Of a stretch of DNA of 64,000 bases, positions 41,061 through 52,557 are shown in pieces. The DNA comes from Campylorhamphus procurvoides (lineage: Eukaryota > Chordata > Aves > Passeriformes > Dendrocolaptidae), in assembly GCA_013396655.1 (NCBI GenBank), contig WBMV01001920.1, positions 418,632 to 482,631 of the forward strand. Direction: 5' to 3'. How positions within the stretch are numbered: the stretch's first letter is position 1; every line of letters begins with the position of its first letter. Both the position numbers and the translations under genes were made by a program. Under the pieces are notes generated by a model, which saw nothing but the letters and a program-made list of their open reading frames with translations, was not told the origin of the DNA and ran no database searches.

Positions 41061-43796
41061 CTCCTGCTAAAAGCAGGACCTGGTAACCTGCAGAGATCCT
41101 CTTTCTTTCCTGACAGTACTGCAGGTTTTTAGCTTCTTAAAGGGGGAATCACTTAAATCTTCATTTTTGCTTTGTGTTGCAGAAGGGAGACAAGATGACT
41201 CTGGGCTGCTCATATCTTGATTATGTCAAATCACCTGTTGCGAAATTCAGAGAAACTCAGTCGTTTTTCTGACTGTTTATACATAGGAGTTTATGTACTT
41301 CCTTTCCTATAGTTTTCATACACTCAAATACCTTGCTTTCATTAGCAGTCTCTTCGCAGCATTGGTTCCAAGTCATCTGGCAGCAATCACTCTTCTGTGT
41401 GTTAGGATACAGGATTTTCCATAGGAAAATGGATATTTCCCCTGATTATTTGCAAAGTGCCACAGGCTGAGCTGTCAAAACCAAGACACAGGTTGGTGCA
41501 GTGCTCAGGAAGGAGAAGTCATCCAGGGATTTGTTGAACTTGAAGCTGTGACTTCCAGGATGGCTTGGGATCTGGGGCAAGAAAAGTTAATTGGATCAGG
41601 TGGGAGGAAAAAATTAGGGATTAAAAATTTTCATTCTGGAAACAGTTCGTGCCCATTAATTGATTTAATTGCTTGCTTTTTAGGCATTACTGTTTCAAAA
41701 TCTGGAATGTACTGCCAGCTGCTTGAGCTGTCACAAGAAGGGTATAGTGGCATTGGGCTTCCTTCCTGAGTGGGACCCATGCTGTGCTCATGTTCTGGGC
41801 TGCAGTTCCTCTTCCTTTCACAGAAACCCTTATTGGTGGCATGGTCCTTCTCAACCCCAGCTAGTTAGAAGAGGAGCAAAGTGCAGGGAGTCTGTTGTAA
41901 ATTGAAAACTCACCTACACCCACACTAGCCTTGCTAGGTAGGACCTCAAGCTCTGCACTGTTTCCTTGTTCACCCTATCCGTTTCCCACTGAGTCAGATC
42001 CCTGCTATTTCTCCCCAGGCTGAAACACACACACGCAGAACTCTCTGCAAAGCTAATACAATTATCTGTGTGTGTCAATACGCTGCTGAGGTCCCATTTG
42101 GTTCCAATGGGGCCTTGTTGATATCTCACAGCTGAGCTGAATGTTAGTTCTGCACAGTTCCTTCTTGTTTACAGCCAGCATCAGCATCCAAACTGCCTGA
42201 GCTTGCTCTAACAGCCTTAACCTTGCCATCTCTTGTTCTCCTGTTTGCTTTTCTCTTCTGTGGGATTCATGATAGGCCTGATTCCAGTACATCTCCATTG
42301 GTTGAGAAGTCCAGTCCCTTAATCATTTTATTTGATGGGTAAGCTCTGTGTTACTTGGCAGTCCCTTGCTGAAGTAGAAAGCCAAGTACTGAGCTGTGCT
42401 ATAGGCAAGACATTGAATATGGGCACAAAAGAAATAAAGGCAGCTTTTTTTGGCAAAGAGGTATTGAAAATAAATTGTATGCAGGAAAATAGTATTTGTG
42501 CAAGGGAGCTCATGGTCTAAGACTCCCAAAATAAGCTTTCTGCATCATTCTGGCTGTTTTTGCTGCCTCTATTAATATATTTCCTCTCTCATTTTATGCA
42601 CAAAATTCTGAAGCATCCATCTCAAACTTTTCACTGTGTTGTAGCAACATCCTCACAAACTTGTAGGTCAAGTCATCAGGAAGAGAGGTTTTAACAATTA
42701 GAAGAATTTTGTCTGGCTCAGAGCTCCCTCCTGGCTCAGCTCTTTAGATTCGGCTATAAACTTTGCTGTATTTGAGTAAGCCAGCAGGTCTGCCTCCTCC
42801 ATTGCAATTGCCCTGGGGTTTGTTGTGACCACAAGTATCTGAGTCTTTGGATTGATGTTTTTTCCAATATGATTATGTTTGGACTAACTGAGGATTGTCA
42901 CAAGCCATGAAAAGTCAAGAATCAGCTTGCTCTCTGGTGAAATTGTAATGCAGTCATTAGAGCTGTATTAGATTAGATAGATCTATCTCTTTGTTTCAGT
43001 GCACATGGACCAGTCAAGTTCAATTTATTGGGATTTTAAAGCCTAGTTTGTCAGTGGACAGCAGGATGTATCATGGCTGTAAAATGGAAATCTTGTTCAT
43101 CAGTTTTTATACATGTGTTTTGCAGCAGCAGTCAAGTTCAAATAGCTGGCATCTGATTCCGAAACTATTAATGCAATTATATTGGGAAAGAAAAGAAGTT
43201 TTATGTTGTTTACCCTTCTGCCTTTTCTACTGCTGAAGCTGATACAAGAGAAATGAGCTAAGAGGGAAACTTAAGGGTGAGTTTTTGATGGATATCAAGA
43301 TTGTCCCAGCAGCAGAGTTTTAGTGTAAGAGTGATTATGATTTTGGGTTGATGTCTGATGAACTATTTCCATGATGACATTTACCTATGTCAAGCATCTT
43401 TGTACCAGAGAGACTGTTCCTTACTATCACGTCTTTGTAATCTACACTATGGACTTTCTGTCTTCCTGTTATGTGTGAATGATACTGTAGAAGTTGTTGT
43501 AACTTCAGTATGTACAACCAAAGTCACATCCCAATCTGGTGTGGATCTGTTGGCAAAAAAATGAAGTGTGGATGCAGCTGTGTGTGGAAAAAAGAGTTAT
43601 TTTCAAAGTATTGGTTATTTACTTACAAGAATGGGCACAAGTTCTGTTCATTTGCAAACAATTGCAACTAAAGAATAAGAAATATAATGTTGCATTGCCA
43701 ATAAGTGATATTGCTGGTGTATCTTAAGTGGGATACCATAACTGCAATCCATTTTGAGTGCAAATATGGTCACACCTTGAAGTCTGTGGTTTTAGT

Positions 43797-43905
43797 CACA
43801 GAAGATTTGGATCCATCCAGGGATTTCTTGAGGTCATCTGGGCCAACCCCTTACTCAAACCTTACTCAGGGTGAATGTTGAATTTAAGTCAGGTCTTCTG
43901 GAAGA
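43797..43905 (-). mobile_element. CR1 LINE 3' fragment, diverged
   Basis: GTCACAGAAGATTTGG, then TTGAGGTCATCTGGGCCAAC, CCCTTACTCAAACCTTACTCAGG follow the inverted CR1 pattern AGGTCATCTGGTCCAACCCC..CTCAAGCAGGG. Octamer repeats are eroded; an old copy antisense to LPP. Confidence 0.6.
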
Positions 43906-45286
43906 TCCCATGGAAGTTTGATTGAACATGTTAAAACCAGAGCCCAACATTACCAGACTGTATTCTTTGAGGAATAATTCAGCATGAGCAGTGCTCTAAC
44001 TTAAGTTTCTTTCTCCTTTAATTCCTCTGATTGCATTAGTGATGTCCCTGCAGCAGGAAATAGGTGAATGCTCTCAGGCCTGTTTAACTGAAGAAAGTAC
44101 TTTGTTTATTTCTTTTACTTTGAGGGAATTGGGATGAAGTTGGAAACTCCTGCATTATCTAGGCAATTGAAAGAAACTGTGGATCTGAGGCAAAGGGTCA
44201 GAGGTAAACCTGGTCCAGCTGACGCATGCTGTGAGAGACTACAGCAAAGCATCAGGGAGTGTCTGTACACTGTGTAAAATGGGTGCAAGCAAAGAAACTT
44301 GATCTTGAGAAGAGATGTGACACAAAGACTTGGAGTCCATGTGCATGGAGTTTGCATACGATCAAGAAGGCAGTCACTGGAGCATGACAGAGTTTTCCAT
44401 TCTTCTTCATCACCTCTCAGTGTTTGGTGGTTCAGTTGATTCTCCTTAGCTCTTCACTTAGCAATTCTTAGCTCTGCTCACTGGTGGTAGAGGTCACATC
44501 AGCCCCACACGTAGGATTCACAGTGCTGAGTCATTCCTGAGGCTTTGCAGTTGTGGTTGTTGACATGATGTTTGAGGAGCATGAAGGTCCAGAGTCAATT
44601 CACTGCTGGGAGGGCTTGATGGAGGAGCTTTTTTGGACTGGTTAATATTATAGGACTTAAATTGGGAGAGATGTGCAGATCAGCAGTGATTAAGGGAGTT
44701 CCAAAGGAATCCCAATTCCCCAAATCACATAATTTCCCATATGATGTAAAATTGATGAGGATAAGTAGTACCATATGGGAAAGACATCCCAGGAGAGCTT
44801 GCGCTGAGTTTATAAGTAACTATGGCACTTCCTATGTTTGGTTAAAGACCCCTAATGAGACCAGAATTTTGACATTATATCCTCTTTTGCAAGCCACAAG
44901 AAGTAGGAGAGCTTCATGGCTAGAGATATCAACCGTAAATGGAGACATAAATTAATTTAACATTCAGAGAGGAACAGTGCCAAGAAAATCAATCAGCTTT
45001 GGGAGTTTGTAAAGAGCAAATCTTTCTGGTCAGCCTTAGTTCCTGCATTTGACTAATTAGTGGAATGGAGGTGATAAGGAAAAAGCAAAGAACTGTATTC
45101 TAGCAGGGCATTTGGGTTTGCAATGTGGGGAACTGCAGTCTGAAAAAAGGAGATAGATTAGCTCAGAGACATCCAGTCTTGTAGGTTGTACCTGTAACGA
45201 AAAGGGGCAATGAGTGGCATTATTTTGTGTTGTGAAGGGTGTCTCCTTGGCTTAGTTCTAGAGCTGATCTTTGAAACTCATCTGGA

Positions 45287-45320
45287 AGGTGAAGTAAAAG
45301 TAAAAGGTGAAGTAAAAGTT
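45287..45320. repeat. 18-bp tandem duplication, nearly two copies
   Basis: The unit AGGTGAAGTAAAAGTAAA at 45287-45304 is repeated from 45305 (AGGTGAAGTAAAAGT). The two copies are identical over 15 bases, which suggests a recent or polymorphic duplication. Confidence 0.85.
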
Positions 45321-46021
45321 TTCTCTTTGTGTTCTTTTACATGGATGGAAGAGAGGAGAGAGTGGGGAGAATGTAGTTTGCCTTTCTACATGTCTCTTGT
45401 AAGTCCTTAGGGACAAACTCAGATTATCTAAGGAAGGTGTTGTCTGGATCGCATATGATAGAAAAGCCCCAAGCGTCTATTGTCAGCAAAAAAGGTCCTA
45501 ATTCCCTGTATCTAGTCAGTCCTTTCACCTTAGAAGTGATGGTTCACTGGGCATGGGTGATACTAAGGCAAAACATCACAGACCTACATCGAGTCAGTGA
45601 ATTTCGGAAGGCGTGGGATGGAAGACAGAGCAGACTGTCTGGAAGCACAGACGGTTGTTGCTCGTTTTTTGTTAAACACTGTTGCTACCCACTATGAAGC
45701 ATTAGCTTAATTAACTCGGGGACAAAATCTTCTGTCTTGATGAAGTCCATCAACATCCAAGGAGTACTTGGTCCATGTTATAAATAAGAAAATGAAGTGA
45801 AGATTTATTTGGGTACAGTCTAATCACAGAAAAGCTAGCTTGTCTCAGAGATGAATGTACTAACAATTTCAAAAGTAGACAAATTGGTACTCTACCTTTC
45901 CATTGCTTATCTGATGTGAGACTAAATTGACTTGGAACCCTCATTGTTTTAACTTTGCTTCTCAAAGGTGAATGACATTCTGTAATTAAAAGCAAAAACA
46001 AGCTCTTAACGCCCACACATT

Positions 46022-46034
46022 AAAAAAAAAAAAA
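46022..46034. repeat. Poly-A run (13)
   Basis: Homopolymer followed by GGCAGC and an A7 run; no gene-like sequence upstream that would mark a retrocopy. Confidence 0.9.
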
Positions 46035-49000
46035 GGCAGCAAAAAAATCTTGTCAGGGTTTTATTACTGCCTGGTATTATCTTCTATTGATATTCCTGGT
46101 CTGACATTTTTAGATAATGCAGCCTCAGCTTGGGATTCATGAATTCCAGTTTCTCTGCTGTGGTGTATTCTCTCATGGTTAGAATTTTCTGAACTTGCAG
46201 CATTAAGATTGTCCTAATGATAGAACCAGAGCACACTGTTTTCCTTATTTATGCAGCGTGATTTCACTCTTTGCTCTTAATGTTATTTATCATGGTTAGT
46301 CTGGTCTCATCCTCTGCCTCCAAAAGTAGGTGATGACTAATGCTTCCAAAGAAGGAAGGATAACAGAACCTCAGGCATTCACAGCTGATTTCAGTCAGGT
46401 TTGGGGTTTTTTTTAAATATTATTCATAATTTTATTCCTTCTATTTTAAGTTGCCATTCTTGAAAAAAATAGTCTTACCCTATCATCCAGCATTTCATAA
46501 AAGGTAGCTGGAAAACTGAAGAGAATTCAAAGTAAACATGCATAAAAGAATCAAGAGAAGTCTGCCCTTTACCGGGAGTTTAATTGATACTTAATTTAAA
46601 TGTTTTGATTTGATTTAACCAATGACCTGGTTGTGTTCTGAAAGGATCTGCATAAGGAAGAGAGTCAGGTCTGTAATGCAGATGACAGGAGTATAACAAA
46701 ATACTACGACTGGAAATGGAGGTAGCTAAATTTAAAGCCAGACTTAAAGGAGAAACTGTAATTATGGTGCTTAATTGCTTGTCCAAACAATTTACTTAAA
46801 TGCTGTGTTGGATTCTCCAACACTTGCATTGTTTCAGTTGGTGCTCTGTGTGCTTTATAACAAATATTCTTTAGCTCAACAGAAACTTTGTGGAGCAGTA
46901 GTTGGGTACAGCTCAGTGCAGAAGGGTTAGTAGATGTAGTCAATGAGAAAGGCTTTCAAAGCAGTGATGTAAAGAACATTTAGGGGATTTCTTTTTTCTG
47001 GGATGGGGTAGTGAATTTGGGAAGTGGATATTGCCAGAATAGTCAGTGAGTAAGGAGTCACAGGCAAAGCCTGTAGCAGTCAGATCAGGAACAGTGAGTT
47101 ACTGCTGACCAAGGATGGGTGTCCAGTGGCAGGCAGAAATGCAGAAGGCTTCAGCCAAGACAGAGGGAGACATGACACTGATGACTGTCCCTTTGGGAGG
47201 GTTCCCAGGGACATGGGCTCTGCTGATAAAGGTTTTTCCAGCCTTGCTGTGTTAAATTTTAGGTGGCTAGATCTATTCAAGTTTGCTTATTGAATGCAAA
47301 CCACACCTGAAGAATGATATGCTTGGAGCAGAAATGTGGGTACAGCTGTAGATTTAACTGATAGGTTAACTTTCCAGTGAAAAAAAACATTTAATGGAAG
47401 GAAATACCTCAAAAGGGAAAGGTGTGTTTGCTGATTGTGTTCACTGGTGAGCCAGGAAAGCACTGCCATTACCTACTGAAGGCTCTTGTTCAAGTGCAGG
47501 AACAACAGTGACACAGAGGCAGTGACACATGTAAGAGTAAGTTTAGAGGAAGGGGATTAGTTAAAGGCCCGAGTTTCCCTGTGGTGTTTTGATTACTTGT
47601 TCACATCAGGAAGTGTTTTGCTCCAAAGAAGCTTCTGATTCAAAACCAAGCAGTATTACATGGAATGGAGAGGGAGCACCGATGGCTTTGGCTGAACTAG
47701 CCAGGGTACTCTGCCATGGAGAAGTCTGCAGAGAGGTGGGAGGCTGTGACTGTCTCCAAGCCACTGTCCCTTACATTTTTATTTTACTTTTGGCCTTTTA
47801 CCAGTTGACAAAATGGGGATAAAATAACAGCAAACCCAGAAGTTTAGCTTCAGCTGTTAAGAAGAGATTGATTCATTTTTTTTCTACGATCTTGCAGAGT
47901 AGTTAGGCTAAATTTAATTGAGGCTGGGGAGCTGGGGCTGGAACAGACGAGGAAAAGGGAACTTGCTGAAAACACTGTCAAGGCATAGATAGCAAAAACA
48001 AGTGACAGTAAATGCATAACAGAAAATGAGAGGGGGAGAAAGAGGAAGAGAAAAGGCTAATGGGGAAACAATTAGAAAATACCACCATGGCCAAAACAAA
48101 GGCGTTAGAGGTTAGCTGAGAGGGAGCTGTGTGCCATCTTACAGTCAGCAGCTGAGTTACAGCAATGTGTTCTTCACACTCCCAAGCTGTCCATAAGAGC
48201 AGTCTGCTTCTTAAGCTCATTCATTGAAATTCTCATTGTCTTCAGCCATCCTCAGAGCTGTGCAACCTGGCTGCTGAAGCAGACATTCTTGGTTTGTGCA
48301 TCATGCAACCCATCCCTGCCATCAGCCTGGCAGACCCTGAGAGCTCAGTGGGACCAAGGCATGCTGCCTGGAAGGTGGTTAAGGAACATTCCAGAACAGG
48401 AATGGTGATGATCTAGTCAGTACTGGCAGTTTTCTTTTTTTCTTTTTCCTTTGAATCAGTATGGAGGTAATGTCCAGGGTCTGAGTGTGCTTTATGCAGC
48501 AGGATGTTCTTTCCTATGAACTCTCAAGCCAGAGGCTGAAAACCTATCAGAATTAAACTTCAGGATGCTTTTAGCAATGGCTAAGGTGCAGTTGTCTTTG
48601 GATGTAATAACTCTGCAGAGTGCAAGCTTGTCCTGTTTAGTTGAGTGCCCTTATTGCTTACTGATGTTAAAATCTAGTTGCTTGAGTTTTTTTGCTTCTT
48701 TTACAGTTTTGAGGGATGTGGGAGGAGGAAGCATCAGTGTAGGTAAATCTTACTGATGCAATGACAATCATTCCCAGGTCCATGAGGGCTGGTGTTGGTA
48801 AAGGGAAGTACCAGGCAGAGAGACCATGGTTCCCATGCCCTCAGCCTCCACCCGCCATGGCTGCTTTCCTCTCCAGCCCTGTTGGGAGAACCTGCCTTTC
48901 ACTTCTTGTTTTCAGAATGATGCACTCTTACCACAGGTTTGGATGACAGGCATATTGGGCAGGAAAACTACATCTTTGCAGCTCAGCCTTGGATAATTGT

Positions 49001-51231
49001 CCATATTCAGGCTGCTCCTGCCTTGCTCCTGTCTGCCTTGTTTCTAGCCACCCTATGCCTTCCTTTCACTGGTATTGGTTTCCTAGTGTAGCAGGCTCAC
49101 TTTCTAGTGGTAGGAATTGTGAGACCACTGTCTTCATGTCAAGCAGTCAGACTGCATGTCCAGGAAGAGACAAAAGTGCTGGGACTGATGTTTGGCACTT
49201 ACCAGTTCCTTTCTCACACAAGGAATGATGGAGGTGGAAGATGACTGCAAACTGTCTGCCTCCTATTGTTGGGTCAGACATTGCAATTTAAAGTAGAAAT
49301 TACTTCTCAAGTAGGAAACCTGTAACCTGGAGTAAATTTATTGTGTTGGAATAAGCACACATGTATATCCATCAGTTTAAATAGCCATTGCTGTTAGCTG
49401 GAGGTGCTGTCCCACACTGCCATGTGGAGACCTCAATCCTTTCTGCTGACTGACTCAGCACTGCCAACAACAAATTACTCAGACATGGTTATTCATAGAG
49501 GAGCCTACAGGAATACATTCTCTGGTTTATACCCAAGAGTCTTCATTTACTGCTTTGATAAAGGGCTCAACTGAATTTGTTCCACCATGAAGCTTGTAGG
49601 ATGCAGCCAGGATAAGATGGCAGAATAACTCTGGTCCTAATTCTTAAGAGCATAGCCTTGACATTTTTAGTGATGTGTGAGCCCAAATTAAGAAAGCAAA
49701 AGGGGAGGAATTTCTGCTTTTTTTTCTCTAGGTAGACTTAAATATGGTATTGCATGTGTCTTCTACCTGCCTAAATGTTCCATATCATCCTGGGTGCTGG
49801 TTGAAGAGCTCAGTGATGCTTGTTTCACGGAGGAGCTTGTGTTCATGGAAGTCTTAGCTGTGAGGCACTAAGGATATGCCCAGGTAGGCTGGGAGCAGCC
49901 CCTGTGAGGAGGTCTGCACCTGCCAAAAGGCCACCTTTCATCTGTGCCCTTTCTTTTTCTCACCCTGAGCTGGGAAAACTGTTCACACCAGCTGATACAG
50001 CCCTTTGGTGCCATGCCCAGTAAAGCTGCAACTCTCTGTTCCATTTCAGCCCCGGCAGATTGTGTTTTACTGTTGCAGTTAAAGACCACCTTTGTGTGAA
50101 TCCAGCAGCTCCTCTGCTTTGTCTTGTTATTCCCGGATGGAAAGACCTTTCTGCCGGGTCAATCTGCTTATGTCTCCCATGGTTTGATGCTATCTCTTGC
50201 ACTCATCCTTTTCCATGAGCAAAACAAGTACTTTCTGATTGGGTCACAGTTGCATGCTGGTTTCAGTGGCCTTGAGGAGTTCTGACACCAAAGCAGTGTT
50301 TGTGGAGAAGTGACAGGGTGCTCAGGAGCTCCAAATTACCATTAGCTTTGTCTGTGTGGGATCTTCATTTCTCTGTCACTTCTCAAATCCACCTCTATAG
50401 GATCATCTGATGGTACGGTAGGCCTGTCATTGCTACCCAGCGAGTGTGGTTTGTATGTGGTGAAAAGCACTTGTTTATTGCAATGAACGGGATTTTTATG
50501 GGCAGCATCTTCAGCAGCATCTGAGTCCAGTTCTCAAAAGTGATGTAGGCTTTTAAGAGGCCAAAGCCAAGATTTTCATAAATAAGTAATGATTTGGGCT
50601 GCCTCTGTTTTTTGTTACACAAGTCAAGATGTCTAAAAGGAGCCCGGTTGTCAGCAGTTGTGGGATTCTGGCATTTTTTCAAAATTGATATGCTTTTAAA
50701 ATGTCTTAAGCTGGGCATTCAGAAATGAAGGCATCAAGAATGATTAGCTACTTTTGAAATCCTTTTTCTTAAAAGTCTGAATGGAAACCACTGGGGCATG
50801 GGGTCTTAAATGACATGTGAAAAAGTGCTAAAAGTATGTTTTGGGAGTATGTCTGCCTATCTGTGACTAGACTTGTCCCCAGAGCACCTGCACTGTTGTA
50901 CTTTAACGAACTCAAAAAAGCCTAATAGGGAAAGGCAAATATATCACTACTGTGCTGAATGGGTGGTGGGATTGATGAGCTGCTTCAGGGTATCAGCCTA
51001 TCTCTACTCTGGTTTGAAGAGGAAAATAGCAATGTTTTTTGTAGGCACCAGCAGTAAGTTATCAGTAATTCTGACCTGCTGGGGGAAGTTTGTGTCTTAA
51101 GTCCTTTACATTAGGAGCAATATTGTTTAAATTTAGGTATGTATCAGTTAAACATGTGAAAGGGTTTTGTAGGATTAATTTCATAAACAATCAGAATAGT
51201 AGGAATTCAACTGTTAATTCTCCAGCCTAAA

Positions 51232-51269
51232 TTCCTAATGTACATGTGACTCTTTGCCTCTCCTGTCAG
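51232..51269 (+). promoter_or_regulatory. LPP: 3' splice site of LPP first coding exon
   Basis: A pyrimidine-rich tract (TCTTTGCCTCTCCTGT) runs into the CAG acceptor, whose AG occupies 51268-51269. A branch-point-like CCTAAT lies at 51234-51239, about 32 bases before the exon, which is a normal distance; an alternative is the TGTGACTC closer in. The combination of branch site, tract, AG and a recognisable protein start directly after it makes this a confident acceptor. Confidence 0.9.
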
Positions 51270-51278
51270 ATCTGAACC
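51270..51278 (+). other. LPP: 5'UTR remnant of LPP exon
   Basis: Nine bases lie between the splice acceptor and the start codon. The rest of the 5'UTR must come from one or more upstream non-coding exons, as in the human gene, where the first exons are non-coding. No upstream in-frame start codon is possible inside this exon. Confidence 0.85.
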
Positions 51279-51471
51279 ATGTCCCATCCATCCTGGCTGC
51301 CACCCAAGAGTACCAATGAGCCTCTTGGTCACGTTACTGCAAGGATGGAGACCACGCACACCTTTGGGACTCCCAGCATCTCGGTGTCTACCCAGCAGAC
51401 TCCAAAGAAGTTTGCACCTGTTGTTGCCCCTAAACCAAAGTACAACCCATACAAGCAACCAGGAGGTGATG
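51279..51471 (+). CDS. LPP: LPP first coding exon (coding part), N-terminal 64 residues
   Basis: LPP is a zyxin-family scaffold protein of focal adhesions and cell-cell contacts that also shuttles to the nucleus; the family has a proline-rich N-terminal half and three C-terminal LIM domains. The frame starts MSHPSWLPPKS and runs 64 whole codons plus one base, so the intron after it is phase 1. I recognise it from the known vertebrate LPP N-terminus, with a few substitutions relative to human as I recall it (for example Asn at 13, Thr at 20, 28 and 31). Residues 41-57 correspond to the segment reported as the alpha-actinin-binding site in human LPP. The start codon has A at -3. The frame would run on into the intron for 13 more codons (stop ending at 51512), but the consensus GTGAGT donor ends the exon first. 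The VASP-binding FPPPP motifs and LIM domains are not in the window and belong to later exons. Identification is firm; whether an upstream exon adds alternative N-terminal sequence cannot be seen. Confidence 0.96.
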
Positions 51472-51477
51472 GTGAGT
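51472..51477 (+). promoter_or_regulatory. LPP: 5' splice site (GTGAGT) of LPP first coding exon
   Basis: The exon ends with G before GTGAGT, a near-perfect U1 consensus on the intron side. Splicing here leaves codon 65 split after its first base (G), in keeping with the Gly that follows Glu/Asp at this point in known LPP proteins. Confidence 0.92.
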
Positions 51478-52547
51478 ATTTATTTTTTAAGGAAGGAACC
51501 ACAACTGTCTAATTCAGAGAAACTGACTGGTAACACAGGCTATTCTTGACCTGCTCTTTGTTGGTGAGTTTGTGGAAGCCTTCCTGTTTCAGACCATTCA
51601 TATCAAGAGGAATGTGAAGGTAACTCTGACCCTTACTCTGGCTTCCTACCCTCCTGAGAGGTGCTGGGCTGGGAGAGGACATGGAGACAGATCTTTCTTG
51701 ATTTCAATTGAAAGCAGATGTCCCATGTCCTACACTGATAATTTTGAAAGGGTTCTTCTCGTTCAGCATGTGATGATTCAAGACGCTCAGGCTTGAACAA
51801 CACTTTTCAGTATTGGTTCTTTCATCCAAGAACAGTGGGAATCCTTTACAAACGTGGGATTGATCTGTAGGAGTATGGGCATAATTGGGCGTGGTAGGGC
51901 ATAAGTTTGGCAGAACAAGTCTAGAAGTGCTTCCTCTCCAGCCTACTGGCTGGATTATTGTAATTTTATTCTTTTCCCTCTACTGTGGAACACTCTTGAA
52001 TAGGAAGTAATTTGAAGGATATTTGCATGACCATTGCAATAGCCTCTGGAGCTGTTATGTTAGCAGAACAAATGCCTGCCAGTTATTTTGTCTTGGCCTT
52101 CAGTCTTCCTCTCTTCACATAGTTGAGCAGCAAGCATGGGATTTGGGTTCCTGGCTTGTGGACACATGGAGGGGAGGGAGTTCCTAGTATCAGGAGTGCA
52201 TGGCTGGAAGTGCATCTGGGGTTTGCAGCTGGAAGCCTGCCAGCTGGAGCACCTGGGATACCCCCAGTGGACAGTGTGTGATGGAACCTTACTGCAGCAG
52301 AAACAAGGTGAAAACCAAGGATTTTAGCAAAGAGTAGTAGCTGTTTTGTCAAGGTATGACTTTTCTGTTTGTGGTGATTTACTATAGTTAGTGATGGGTG
52401 GAAAGCTCTTTCCCTTCTTCCTCTCCAACCCTCCCTCAAAAGAAAAGCTCAGTTGTATTCAAGAAAATTGCCCAAACAGCTTTTGTATATGGTTTTGGGT
52501 GCTCTGCTTTGTTCCATCATCACTCTTCCCTCTTTTGTATTAAGTAC

Positions 52548-52557
52548 AATAAATAAA
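52548..52557 (+). promoter_or_regulatory. Overlapping AATAAA pair, candidate intronic polyadenylation signal
   Basis: AATAAATAAA gives two overlapping hexamers about 1.08 kb after the LPP exon donor, followed within 10-30 bases by the U-rich TATATTTTTTCCTCTTTC. If used, it would end a transcript that retains the beginning of the intron. AATAAA is common by chance in AT-rich intron. Confidence 0.2.

Larger units (their letters stand above)
41061..51231. other. Intron stretch directly before the LPP exon
   Basis: One old CR1 fragment (43.8 kb) and an 18-bp tandem duplication are present. A 97-codon frame at 44662-44955 has no recognisable similarity and is treated as chance. No other feature can be supported. 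Confidence 0.6.
1..51269 (+). other. LPP: LPP intron preceding the first coding exon (3' part, at least 51 kb)
   Basis: No exon with protein similarity that I recognise is present in this whole stretch, and no CpG-island-like promoter is visible. Both fit a very long intron between 5' non-coding exons and the ATG exon, as known for mammalian LPP, which is a very large gene. Open frames of 60-200 codons occur on both strands at chance-like density and lack recognisable domains. Non-coding 5' exons could be hidden here, because they cannot be told from sequence alone. The repeats and candidate elements inside are listed separately. Confidence 0.8.

Noticed and set aside
44662..44955. 97-codon open frame on the + strand with fairly protein-like composition
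   Set aside because: No recognisable family, no splice-site support and no repeat match; frames of this length are expected by chance in tens of kilobases of intron.
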